DNA of 64,000 nucleotides, taken from NCBI GenBank assembly GCA_004194705.1, contig SADC01001216.1, forward strand, positions 62,001-126,000, read 5' to 3'. Of this stretch, positions 45,526 to 57,241 are shown one piece after another. How positions within the stretch are numbered: the first letter of the stretch is position 1; each line of letters opens with the position of its first letter. Below the pieces are notes generated by a model, which was given only the letters and a program-made list of their open reading frames with translations, was not told where the DNA came from and searched no databases. The stretch comes from Ditylenchus dipsaci. Taxonomy: Eukaryota; Nematoda; Chromadorea; Rhabditida; Anguinidae. The translations under genes and the position numbers were made by a program.

Positions 45526-48500
45526 TCAATTATTACTTTTTTTGGCTCCTTTATTTTTCCTGTTCTTCTTAGTGTTGTCTATAAACTGCATTTCTTCTTC
45601 TTCTTCGGCACCGCCAAAACTCTTGGAGGCACCACCGATACCAAGGTTAGGCGGAGGGTGAACTCCTTTTTGGAATCGCTGAATTTTGGTCTTTTATTTG
45701 ATAAAAAGCCCCGAGATTTGACAACTAAACTATAAATATTTGACCATCTATAAATTTGTAAATAACTGATCCTTACAACTGTGGCTACAGTTGAGCCTTT
45801 TGAAATGGGCATAGTTTTTTAAGCGCAAACACATTAACAGATGTTTTATTTGAAAGGGTATCACACAAAATTCGTTTTGCCTCAAAAAACCTTGCCGTAG
45901 TTTTATGCTCTAGCCAATGCTTCTTAATTCACAATCATGTTTTAGTGTTAAGTTTTTCGATCAGGTTTTGCTAGCAGGCAACTTATGACTCAAATCAAAG
46001 CTCATTTCATTAGCTGCATTTCAAATTTAAACTTTTCTGGTTGTCATGCTCGAAAAACTTAATTAGTAGGACAGCGTCAACAGTGACTTTTCCTACACTA
46101 TACAAATATACCTGCTTGAGCGAGAGGTTATCCACATTTTTCTTGCAGAACAAATAGTAAAGACCATAAACAGGAATGGCGATCATGGAACAAGAAGACA
46201 AACAGAAACCAAATATTTCTGCCCATAAAGGGAAATCTTCCCGTTAGGGTACTTCAGAGGCTGATACATCACCATGCAGAACACAAACAATACCTGAATT
46301 TAGTTTATTTTAGGTCTAATTTAGTGTAATTTTATCTAGTCACTCACAAATGTGACCAGTGGGGCAGTGTACTTCCACAAAATAGTCATAATTGGACTGG
46401 GATAGAAGCCAAGCATCTCTTTGAGACCTTCCCGCACGCGGTGAGCTCCTACAAGTTTATAAATAATGTGCAAACCAAACACAGCCAAATGATACGCTAC
46501 CGAATCCCCAAGCCAGTCCTACAACTTCAAGAACACCACAAACAGCAGAGCATATCCACTAAAGCGTACTTTGTAACTTTCGGCTCTATATGTGTTTGCG
46601 CCCTTTCCAAAAAAAACTCGACCCTGTTGGTTTTTTACAATACAATTCTTCAATTTTTCGAAGCTTCGAGGAACATATTTGAGCATGTCTTAACATACAC
46701 TAGCCTATTTTTGTCTAAGCATAAATTTATATAACTCTGACATCTAGGAAAAACATCAGCTTGGGGCCAGAGCAGTGATGTAAAAAATGTACTATAGTTG
46801 CAAAAACTATTAAACAGTCGGAAAACTTTACTACAGTTACAAAAACTATAATACAGTTTCAAACTATTATACAGTTATACAGAAATGCAATTTGCAATGC
46901 AACTAAAGCGAGAAAATTAAAAAAAAACCACAGAGGGGACCAAGGAAAATTTGGAGGATACCTAAAGTTGGGCAGGAGCAACCTGTGCCAAATCACATTG
47001 TGCCACTGCAAATTGTGCCAATTCAAATTGTGCCAAATTAGATTGTGCCCAATTTGAATTGTGCCACAGCAAATTGTGCCAACTTCAAATTGTGCCAAAA
47101 TCAAACTGTACCAGAATAAAAATAAAAAGAATACAAATTTGATGATTTTTACAATGAAATGTATCAAAATCGCGGCACACTTTGCGGTGGCACAATTTGA
47201 TTTTGGCTCAATTTGCGGTGGCACAATTTGCGGTGGCACAATCTAATTTTGGCTCAATTTGCGGTGGCACAATTTGAATTGGCACAATTTGAATTTGGCA
47301 CAATTTTCGGTGGCGCAATGTGATCTGACACAGGTTGCAACTGTCCAAAGTTAACTAGCGCCAAAATATTGAAAAATTAATGTTGAAAAACTGTTAAAAG
47401 ACTGTCAAAATGTTAAAAAAAAATTTCTTATACAGTTGTAAAATTATTGAAAAGTCGGAAAACTGTACTACAGACATGGTTCGCAAAAACAGCAAATTTG
47501 CTGAAATGCAGCAAAATAATTGGCGTTGTGTGTTTATTGAAAACAGCAAAATTGCAGCAAAAATGCAGCAAAATTTTTGCTGCATTTCAGCAAAATTTTT
47601 GCTGCATTTCAGCAAAATTTTGCTGCATTTCTCCGTCTCCCACATATTAGTCTGTAGTCTACTGTAGTCTACAGTTACAAAACTGTGAAGGGGATCAAGG
47701 CAATTTTGTTTAATTTTTTTGGACTGGGCTGCAAATACACACTGATTTTTATTCAGTTTGTAGTCTAATTATTTACCTGGCACCATATCCATCCACCAGA
47801 GTCAACCAGTGTGCGCCTGCCTTGAAATATATCAATTTACTGACTCAGCACTTCAAAATTGCCCTAAACTCACATAGCTGACCATGGAATTCCAATGATA
47901 AAGAATATGCAACAAGTGACAAACAGGGAGATTTTTTTGTATTTCCTGAGCAATGTAGGAAAAGTGTCTTCCAAGGCTGTGAACAGACCTTCCATCATGC
48001 AAACCTACCAAATTTGTGTATATCATGAATAATTTTCTGAATTTGTTACCTGACTGTCTAGACCCAGGATAGTAATCATCAGGAAAAAGAGGAAAGCCCA
48101 GAACTGTTTGAAAGGCAAGTTGCTGGCCACTTCAGGATATGCCAGAAAGGCTAGTCCCACACCTGGAGAAAAGGGTTGTTTAAAAGATGAAACTAACAAG
48201 CTAGTGAATTACCTGGTTTCACAATTTCAGAGATATGTTTGTTGGCCTAAAGTTATAATTTAGTGCGGATGGACATTGAATTGTTATATTACCACTACGG
48301 ACATGTAGCCCAGGATTGAGAAAATGGCGAATCCTAAATACAACTTTCAAGCCACATATATCGCAAAACTAAGTAGTAAATACCAGCTAAAATACTGGTG
48401 CTTCCATTGATGCCGCACCTAAAGTATAGAATTATTTTTTATTCTTTTATTATTTTTATTAATAAAAAAAAACGCACATTATAAAAGCGTCTCTGAAATA

Positions 48501-50976
48501 GGAGAATAATTTATTAAATATATTTTATTCCACTACTGCTACCTATAACAATTATGGTTGAACTTGTTGTGGGAGCCGAGTGCAATCAGAGTTCCGAAGC
48601 CCACACCATACGAGTAGAATACCTAGATCAATAATCAAATTTTTCTAAATAACATTTTAATACCCACCTGAGTGCCAGCATCCTTCCAGACCGTAGCCTC
48701 AGTTAGTTTGGTCAAATTAGGAGTGAGATAGTAGGATATTCCAGTCATAGCACCAGGTAGGGTCAAACCACGAATCAACAGCACAATCAACAAGCAGTAA
48801 GGGAACAGGGCACAAAAGTAGACAAACTAAACTTTTTTGGCTAATATAAAGGAATTTCGTTGTTCCGAGAAGATATTGATACGATGATACTAACAGGATA
48901 TACTGCAATATGAATGTATGTTTCTGATCTTACATTTTGCGGGTAACTGCTCCTCTGGTCATAAAAAAGTGATGAAAGCCACTCAGGTCGGAGAATTCAT
49001 TATCGGTGACAAATCATTTGTGTTTCATGGCTCAAAATGGTGTGCAGTTTCGACCCCACGTGGTGATAAGCTAGCTATTTCGGCGTGTTTGACAAATTAA
49101 TTGAGGAAATTAGACTTTTTGAAGCCAGATTCGGAATGAAAATAATTAGCGTGCCACCACGTGGGGCCCAATCATTTTGAGCTATAAATCTCAAACACTC
49201 ATCCACTGCGCCATTAATATTGAATATTTTTCAGAACTTTAAATCCACCATTGCAATCATAATTGCAATCACCTATTTCTTACCTATCCCTAATTTTTAA
49301 CATACCTTTTGCTACCTCCGTCTGCAGGCGTTTCCTTCCTCTGTGTAGTGAACAATCATACAGTGCCATCTCCCAATGCCTTCTCCCTACTTTTAGTCCT
49401 GATCGAATCAACAGTACATATTTATTTCACAATCATACTTTTTATTTAGCCTACAAGTAAATTTCATATGAGGTTCGCTCCCAATAATACCGCTTTTTTC
49501 CCAGCCTTCACAAGTGAGAAGTGAAATTAGGCACAGAGTTTTGTTTGGTAGTTTCTTCAAATATAGCCTACCTTTCTAGCCTGTGTGATTCCCTTCCACA
49601 AGGCGAAGTAGACCACCACCCAAGATGCCATCATAATGAAAAACAGTTCCCATTGTATGCCTCCAAAGTCAGCTATAGAGTCACTTTGTTGGAGAACTCG
49701 ACGTCTTAATAATAATTTATCTATTAGTCATTTTTCAGATTTGCGTCTTACTCCCAGAACTGCTCCACAGAAGTTTCTGTTTGCAGACCATACCGACTCA
49801 GATTGCCTACTATTCTGGATAATGCAAAAGGTTGCTCTTTGCCAGTCACACATTGGGGTGTGTTCCAGTAGTTGGAGCAAGTCTCCCAGGGGAATACCGA
49901 GTTGAATGAAGCAATCATGTAAAACACTGCCCAAGACACAATCACACAAAAGTAGGCTATGCACATAAATGCAATAACCACATTTCCGATTCCCACTCCT
50001 TTGAATATTGGACACATTTTCCACATTTCCATCGCCTGAATCGTATAGTTTGGATATTTTCTTAAACATTATTATATAAATATTGCCCCTCTTTGCAGGT
50101 ATTGTCCCACAGTAACTTCCATAATAAAGATAGGCACAGCACCAAGCACAAAAAATAGTGCATAGACGACCAGGAAAGAGCCTATAGTCCATAAAATTAA
50201 CTTTGAAGGAGGGGTAAAAGCTGTTTAGCTTTGCAAATTCAGCCTTGGTGGCGCAGAGAATAAGCGTTTGTGTTTTGTGGCCCGAAATCGTTCAATCCCA
50301 CCTGGGGACACTCTAGTTTTTTTTGGATTGTTCGGCTTATGTCTAGTGGTAACATGGTCCACTGATTTTGAGTCCGACACTAAAAAGGTCAAATCACCTC
50401 TATTACCCTTACACATTGGTCAAACAAACCAAAAAAAACTAGAGGGCCGCCAGGTGGGATTTGAACCTGTGCACTGATTTGGGACATAAAGCAAAAGTGC
50501 TCATCCACTGTGCCACCGAAGCCAAATTTTCAAACCAAAGTAGCTTCCCCGCCGTTTTAAACAAATTTTATTCAAGTAAGTGTTACCTCCACCATTTTTG
50601 TAGCAAAGGTATGGAAATCGCCACACATTCCCTGGAAAAATAATTCTTAGGATTGTTATTTTTATCTAGTTTGCATCTTACCCAAACCCACAGCATAAGC
50701 AATCATGCTCATCAAAAAGTCGAGCGGGGAACTCCATTGACCTCTGTCCACCACCTCCACTCCCAACACAGACACTTTGCGACCAGCTGGAGCTGAGGCT
50801 ATCAACAAATGGTCTTGTGGGCCAGCAGCTACTACACTATGCGCATCAAAGCCTGTTCTGATGGCTGGAGCTGGGGAATGGTTTTCACGGCGCTGGCGAT
50901 GTGTGTTATCATTGGTGGGCACTGGTTGATGGCTGTTGGATCCTCTTGCGCCGAAAATGGAGCGCAGTTTCATCAT
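45526..50976 (-). CDS. SLC6 Na+/Cl- coupled transporter (GABA/betaine/glycine-like), 18 exons, three frame breaks
   Basis: Exons in transcript order: 50682-50976, 50587-50631, 50087-50181, 49752-50035, 49572-49704, 48668-48826, 48543-48622, 48478-48492, 48384-48418, 48293-48333, 48213-48246, 48050-48162, 47874-48004, 47777-47820, 46501-46558, 46348-46448, 46112-46293, 45526-45678; about 666 residues, twelve TM segments. TM1 reads [20 protein letters not shown]; the Gly where monoamine carriers have Asp argues for an amino-acid, GABA or betaine substrate. Also seen: [68 protein letters not shown] and an acidic/basic tail [12 protein letters not shown]2 holds a C..C pair ([13 protein letters not shown]). 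Exon 8 is only 15 nt, and the intron after exon 3 uses a GC donor. Exons 14, 15 and 17 each lack one base, so as read the gene is broken after TM9; exons 1-13 are in frame. Confidence 0.88.
46961..47356. mobile_element. Inverted-repeat element made of GTGCCAAATT units
   Basis: Ends AAAGTTGGGCAGGAGCAACC and GGTTGCAACTGTCCAAAGTT. The left half repeats AATTGTGCCA about eight times at roughly 20-bp spacing; the right half repeats TGGCACAATT. Lies in SLC6 intron 14. Confidence 0.7.
47480..47635. repeat. AGCAAAAT/TGCTGCATTTC tandem-inverted repeat
   Basis: TGCTGCATTTCAGCAAAATT is repeated about 2.5 times at 47570-47632, and its inverse (GCAGCAAAAATGCAGCAAAA) precedes it, giving a hairpin. In SLC6 intron 14. 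Confidence 0.6.
48930..49215. repeat. Inverted dimer of tRNA-like sequence (copy 2)
   Basis: Left arm: ATGGTGTGCAGTTTCGACCC then CACGTGGTG (B-box-like). Right arm: GTGCCACCACGTGGGGCCC and ACTCATCCACTGCGCCATTA, the inverse of a TGGCGCAGTGG A box. In SLC6 intron 5. More decayed than copies 1 and 3. Confidence 0.5.
50205..50560. repeat. Inverted dimer of tRNA-like sequence (copy 3)
   Basis: Left arm: CTTGGTGGCGCAGAGAATAA (A box), then CGTTCAATCCCACCTGGGG (B box). Right arm, minus strand: CTTCGGTGGCACAGTGGATG (A box), then GGTTCAAATCCCACCTGG (B box). Both heads face inward. Outer arms share AAAGCTACTT-like sequence with copy 1. In SLC6 intron 2. Confidence 0.65.
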
Positions 50977-52739
50977 GTTTGGTAGCTAAGAATATGCACG
51001 ATGGGTGTTTTGGACAGGTAGTTGTTTCAAATTCCACAAAACATTTTATTGCCTGGAAAATGTTAAGCTCAGGCCAGTAGTAATAATAAACAAATAAATT
51101 TAAAAATAAATAAAAAAAAAGTACTTATACCGTTCACCAACAGCCCCACCTCCTATTTTTTCAAAAGTGACTGAAGAAAATGCTTTAAATCTATTGCTAT
51201 TATTCACTGCTAACAAAAAAATTTAAAATTTTAAAATTTCAAAAAATTCAAAACATTTTGTTTTTGCTAGGACTGGGCTTTTTTTGTTTATATTTTTAAT
51301 TTTTCGAAACCAAAAAGAAAAAAATTTATGCTTTTTAAAGATTATTTTGAGAAGTACACGAGTATAACTGATCAGAAGTTTTATTAAATTTCCAATCTTA
51401 CAACAAAATTTTAGCACCATCTTCTAGCGCAGTTCAATAGCTATAAAATCCATTGAACAGAATATATTTAAAAGCTTTTTGAAAAAGAATCAATTTCTTC
51501 AAAAAAGGCAAAATTCGAAAAAATCGGATTCTAGTCATTTTTCAAAGAAATTGGTTTTTTTAAACGGCTTTATTTCAAAACTCAGATTTTTCAATTTTTT
51601 TCTTCATAACAGGTTGAATAGCTACTGATTTGCGCTACAACATAATTTTACAATGTTATAAATTACCAACACTTTTGATCAATGTTTTGACCGATCACAG
51701 TGTCAACGTTTTAAAGTAACGGCTAAATTTACCTATACGCGCACCACTCAATTAACCGAGACCCTCACCGGTAAATTATCCTGGGAGACCAAAGCAAAAA
51801 AATTCATTTGAAATTTTTTATTTTAAAATCTCAAAAAAAAATCTCAGAAATAATGTATTTGTACTTTTTGATTAATTTTATGCAAGTAAAGTTTTTAAAG
51901 AAAATTTTTGCCTTGGTCCCCTAAGCTGATTTGCTGGTGGTGGTCAAAATTAATTGAGTGGTGGGCGTAAAAGTGAAGTGCTCCAAAAGAACTTTTAAAA
52001 ATCATGACTTTCTTCTTTTTGGTGTTTAATAATAAAACATTGACAAAAAGAGCCCGTTTCAAGCAGAAACCGAATCTTTTCGAAAGGGCTTCATAACAAA
52101 ACAAATTATGAATAAAGAGTTTACATAAAAAAGATTTGAGAAATTCGAATCCCTGAAAAATAGAACACCCTGTATATACATTGTATACAATTCATACATT
52201 AGTTATTTGAATGAAATGTAAAATTTTACTTTTTTAAACTAGTTCACTACAATTTGTTTTTAAACCAAAACTGGAACAGTTACACAATATTTTTTCAAAA
52301 AAAAACGTTTTTAAACAAAGAAAGAAGTTTAAAAGTTGTAAATGGTGAAAATTAGAACAACTTTTTTTTCTACCAATTTTGATCAGATAAAAATCAATAT
52401 TCGTGTAAAAATTAATATTAGTAGGTGTGGAGAGACAGCCAAAAGTGATTGATTCGCGCTGTTGTCAACTTTCCTTATTCAACTTCCCAACAGATCAGTC
52501 TATCGCTCACATTCTAAAAGGAAAAGACAGGGCAGAAAAAGGTAAAGAAAACAAATGCTAATCCTGTCAAACACTGAATGAAAAAAATTTTATTTCTTAA
52601 CAAGGGGCCAAGTGGGTTAAAATATGGGTGTTTTATGCGTACTTTTTAAATTCTTCATTTTTTAACGAGATGTTTTTTGGATTTTTTCGCCTCAAAAACA
52701 ATGAAACTAATAGAAAAATTATGTCCAATGGTTTATCAA
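50977..52739. other. Upstream region of SLC6; no gene seen
   Basis: AT-rich. A CCTTGGTCCCC-type repeat fragment lies at about 51730-51975 (CACTCAATTAACCGAGACCC..AATTAATTGAGTGGTGGGCG is an inverted pair). No promoter element I would trust. Confidence 0.4.
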
Positions 52740-53045
52740 GGTAGAATTAAGTGCAGCCGATTTTTTAAGAAAATATCGGTGGTGAAAGAGACTGGTCAAT
52801 CGCCATGGGAGATTGAAAGAGGGAGATTGCCAAATTGATCACGGGATGGCACAGCAAGTTTCAAGAAGGTGATTTGAAGAACAAGAAGCGACTTGAACAA
52901 GAATTCAGCAAGCTTTAGAAAAAAGGTTCAGGTTCTTTTCGGTTATCCAGGGAACATAACTTCTTCAATTCATCAACCATTTTTTCAAAGACAAATATGA
53001 AAGACGAAGATTTTTTTGAAGAGCTTCAAGTTATCGATTGTTAAG
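52740..53045 (+). pseudogene. Possible decayed coding fragment, family unknown
   Basis: Three short open stretches in different frames follow each other: CSRFFKKISVVKETGQSPWE, then EIAKLITGWHSKFQEGDLKN followed by KKRLEQEFSKL, then GSGSFRLSREHNFFNSSTIF up to DEDFFEELQVIDC and a stop near 53042. Composition is purine-rich and protein-like, unlike the AT-rich surroundings, and there are no plausible splice sites between the pieces. This could be a frameshifted retrocopy of a host gene. I cannot name the family. Confidence 0.3.
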
Positions 53046-56000
53046 TTATTGTTATGCTAGGAGTATGGAAATGAAATAAATTCGAGTTTGCAAAATGTTT
53101 CCCGGAAAATCGAAAAGAAGCAAGGATCATCTACCCCTACAAGGGTAAAATATCGTTTTTCCAACTCAAAATTAAAAAAATTAAAATTTTCGGGTTAAAT
53201 GGCCACATTCATCGCCAATAAGAGTATTGCAGGCACTTTGTTAATTTAACTTTCCTTCTATTTGACATTTGTTATTTCTGATGTCTAATAGCAAAACCAA
53301 GTCAAGGGAAGATGAGCTCAAATGAATGTAATTAATTACTGCTAACCAAAAATTTAACTTTACACAATTTAGTTAGTTATCATGTTTTATGCAATATGAT
53401 ATCTGAGCTTTTTATTTGTCATGCTTATCATGGCCAATTTTGCAGTATAAAGCATAAAAGCATAAAAAAAATATCAGAAAATTTATGCTATTGGCTTAAT
53501 TGCTAAAAAGTTGAGTTCTCTCTTAGAATCAAAAAAATTTAAGTCAGTTTGAGAGTTTTGGTTTTAAAGTCGAAAAATAAAAAACGGAACTAGTTGTTGT
53601 CAGCAAAGTTACTTACTGTCAATTTCAAAAACTGGAACTGAATTTTTTTTCAAAAGTTGAACTAAATATCTTCAAAAGTCAAGAGTTTTTTTAAACGATA
53701 ACTATAGAAATCGCCATTTAACTGTTTTACAATTGGCTTTTTACAATTGTTTTGTTAACTATTCTACAGTTAATTAATGGCAATTCTCTCGATTACTTTT
53801 TTACAGTTGTCTTTGTGGTTGTGTTGTTGTCAAGTGGCTGATTAACTATCCTACAGTCCACTTTTGACAATTATCTTGTTAACTATTCTACAGTTAATGA
53901 CCATGGATGATATCCGCCTTTTATAAACAAGAAACATATGTGGTTTTTTTTAAAAACTCCTAATGGGGAGCTATTTTTCAACCGCCGAAAATCGAAAAAA
54001 ATAAAAATTGAAAAAAAAGATGAAAAGATCAGGTGATCAGGTTCGCTCAAATTCGTGGTAACTAAGAAAGTGCAAACAACATATTAGCGAAATGCTTGGT
54101 CTGGGCTGAGATATGAACTTCGTGGGGTGGGGAGTTTATTAGAGCATGGAAATACGGTAGGCATTTTCAAAAAGCATGCGCCGTGGACACAATCAATTGA
54201 ATAATTTACATCGAAAAATTATTTATTAGAAAAAACGAAAATGAGCGGCACTAAGTAATAAATTAAGTAAGTGTCTTTTGTAGAATTACTTCCAGATTAC
54301 TCATTGATTAAAAAGGCAAACGAGGAAGAAGAACAAGTTTTCAAATTTTCCATTACTTAATTATTCACTTACAATGCGGACAGCAGCCACATTTAGTGAC
54401 AGTCCCTCTAAGTTTGGGCAAATAAATAACTGTAAGTAATTATGGTTGTGGAGAAACACAACAATAACCTTGACTGGAAATCAGCACTGCAAGCAAGCAA
54501 TGCAATCCTGTAGAAAACTAACTTCAAAATACTCTTTGTAAACACAATTTTAATCAGGATATTACTGGTTTACAAATGCATAACTTAAAACAAATAGTTT
54601 TTGATTCACACAGATATTTTTTCATAAAAATACAGTCGACGATCTATATAAGGGACACAAAGTGACCGAATTTTTGTCCGTTATATGGAGTTCCGTTTTA
54701 TGGGTTGTCATGTTTTTTAATAAATAACTTTGTCTCTTAAATAGAGATTTTCTTAAATCAAACTTTCATTCAAAATCATAGTTGAGTGGGGGGTGTATAC
54801 CGAAATTTGTCCGGCGGCCCTTTTACTTTGAGGACCTATATCTCAGCAAATTTTTCAAGCTAAGTTAATATACCATTTGCAAGAGGAAATGCGGGGCTGC
54901 GAAAAAGCAAAAAGGAAATAAATTTTCATGCTTGTTTGATGTCTAAAAAGCAGCTCAAGAAGAGTCTGTGAAATTTTTCGCCCCATGGACCCGGGTCTAC
55001 GATTTTACGAACCAATCCCCACAACTACCCGCCTCCTCGAGGGGCAAGGGGTAAAAATTAGAGAAAATACAGTATCTTTGTTCTCTTTCTTGTGGATTTC
55101 AAAAACATTTTTTTTGCTACAAATATTTTCAGAACAAAGGTGAAAAAATTGTGTAATTTAATTTGCTACTGTCTAACCCTGTCCTCCCTTGCAAAGTAGT
55201 ATCTATACGGTTATAATTACTTAGTCAATAAGCCTTGATTTAAACTTTTTTATTTCTGATTTTTGTTCTTTCAAAAATAATTTTAGCCAAAAATTTCTTT
55301 TTGAGAGTATGGTATGATCCAAAAGAGATCCGAATAATCAACTGTTGACAAAATAGCTGACAAATACTTCGTTTCACTCAGTCCTGATTTCGCCTACTCG
55401 CCCATTTAATATTGCGTTATAAGTTGATAAAGTGTTATTCCCAGCCATAAATTTATGACTCTTAGAAATTCAGGGCAGGAGTTCTTGAAAATGTGTTCCT
55501 TAACAAACAAGTAGTGATCAACTTAACTTTACAAGTCAAAACCACTTACGCTTAGTATCGTTCGAAAGCTGAATTTCTGGCGATCATTTCGGTATATTAT
55601 GAGCCGTGATTAAATTTGACAATCATGGCGCACCACCTGAGAACTTGTAGGTATTTAGCTGGATTTTGACCATAAATAATTTGTTACGTTCCTTTTCACC
55701 AAGTTAGTCACGGGTCAAAGCTAAAAAGACCGGTATTATCATATTCAGCACATTCTGCTTTACCCGTATAGTACGATGAGCGCACTGGGGCGAGACGTGT
55801 TGCTAAGACAAGCTTTTTTTTTCAAATTTAAATAGTTATGATTTCTCTGCTCATATGTATTCACTAGTTCATTTTCAAATTAACCACTGTATATTTTGTA
55901 TCATTTTTTTGTTCTTAAAAAATTGTAAAAAAACAGCTTTCAAAGTACATACATATATATCTCGTGCGAGTTGCTGAGACAACCAGCCAGTAGTAATTAT

Positions 56001-56153
56001 TATAATACCAATCCAGAAAGGACACGAAGTGGGTGGTACTCTCACTCATGACTATAAGTAGCATTTATCACAATTTTTCATTGTCTACGCATTTATATTG
56101 GCTATATATAATTCTATTCTGCCATATCTGAAATTACTTGTTCGACTGCAGTA
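53046..56153. other. Intergenic; minisatellite and decayed MITEs
   Basis: ACTATTCTACAG-type units at 53710-53905; decayed TACCGTATTT MITEs at about 53955-54160 (ends GGAAATACGGTA) and 54797-55073; a CAGTCGACGATCTATATAAG pogo-like end at 54632. No coding sequence supported. Confidence 0.45.
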
Positions 56154-56387
56154 ATGGAGTCGTATTCACCAGCTAGCACATCCACAAAAATCAGCACTAC
56201 TTCTAATTCGCGCATCTATTATTACGGAAACCACCGAGCAGCACAACTTGATGGTCTTTCGTTTGCAGCTTTGGTTTGTGTGCCTGTAGTATTTGTTGGA
56301 GTATTATTCATGTTTGTCTACAAGATCTATATGATGCGCAGGAGGGTGGTGCCAGCTGTTATTGACTTCGAATCTCCTTTTAAATGA
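56154..56387 (+). CDS. Small single-pass membrane protein, function unknown
   Basis: A 77-codon open frame. A Ser/Thr-rich N-terminus (SPASTSTKISTTSNSR) is followed by one strong membrane helix (FAALVCVPVVFVGVLFMFVY), then a basic stop-transfer (KIYMMRRRVV) and a short tail ending DFESPFK. Positive residues after the helix predict N-out, C-in topology. GCTATATATAATTC at 56100-56113, about 45 bp before the ATG, is a TATA-like box. I do not recognise a family; it may be a complete short protein or the last exon of a longer one, because CTGCAG immediately precedes the start (GCAGTAATGG). Confidence 0.5.
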   Translation: MESYSPASTSTKISTTSNSRIYYYGNHRAAQLDGLSFAALVCVPVVFVGVLFMFVYKIYMMRRRVVPAVIDFESPFK

Positions 56388-57241
56388 AATGTGTAGCTAA
56401 ATTGATTTATCAACTGTTAATGTTTGTGATAGCAATACATGCGCAATACTATGTATGCCTTTTTCTGGTCAGCTTAACTAGTTTTATCCCTAAGACTTTT
56501 CTTGGTAACAGGCCTAAAATAGGTATTTTCGTATTTTTTAAAATTTTCACCCTGTATTTTTATGCTATGAGGGCCATAGATTTTACGCATGTTCAAAATT
56601 TGAATTGGTCATAAAATCTCGTCTAACACTATATACTCTTTAGATTTGTTCAATTGTTTTCGAAATTATTCAAAAGAGTGTGGTACTAGACGAAAGAGTA
56701 CTGTACCTAGGTCAAATTTTGTTGTTGCTTAAAACTTAATTTTATGCAAATTTATGGTCCTATAATTAAAATAAACCTAATCTAAGCCTGAGCCTAAACC
56801 TTGAGCTTTCCGGGCCAAGTTTCAACAAGGGATCCGAAAAACGAAAAAAAAAATTGGAAAAGCCTGTGTTAGCATGAACTAACAATTTTTTAACGTCAAC
56901 TATAGATAACGTCGGCAAAGCGTTTTTTACAGAAATTTTAAGCCTAAGACTCCTAGATTCTTTTTTTCCGAGCTGTTTCATGAGAAAAGCAAAGAAGATA
57001 TTTTTATTTTTTTGATTCACCATGATTTACGAAAAGTCGAATTAATGAAAAAAGAAAATTAGTTTTTTTAAGAAACAAGGAAATTTCGTTATTTAAGGAT
57101 GCATATGTAGGACACTTGCATGTGCTTCTATATTTATTTACATAGCGTGTTTAAAGCTTCTCAGAATAATAAATTTTTATTATTGCCTTGTGCCATTTTG
57201 TAGTGCATTTTAAAAATGTATCCAGAAAACACAAAGAAATA
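56388..57241. other. Between convergent genes; no gene seen
   Basis: 56772-56804 holds CCTAATCTAAGCCTGAGCC, a degenerate TTAGGC-like run. Probable 3' flanks of both neighbours. Confidence 0.35.

Noticed and set aside
47410..47667. Three overlapping open frames rich in [14 protein letters not shown] repeats
   Set aside because: They are translations of the AGCAAAAT tandem repeat in an intron.
49728..50192. 154-codon minus-strand open frame
   Set aside because: It is an out-of-frame reading of SLC6 exons 3 and 4 running through the intron between them; the in-frame reading matches the family.
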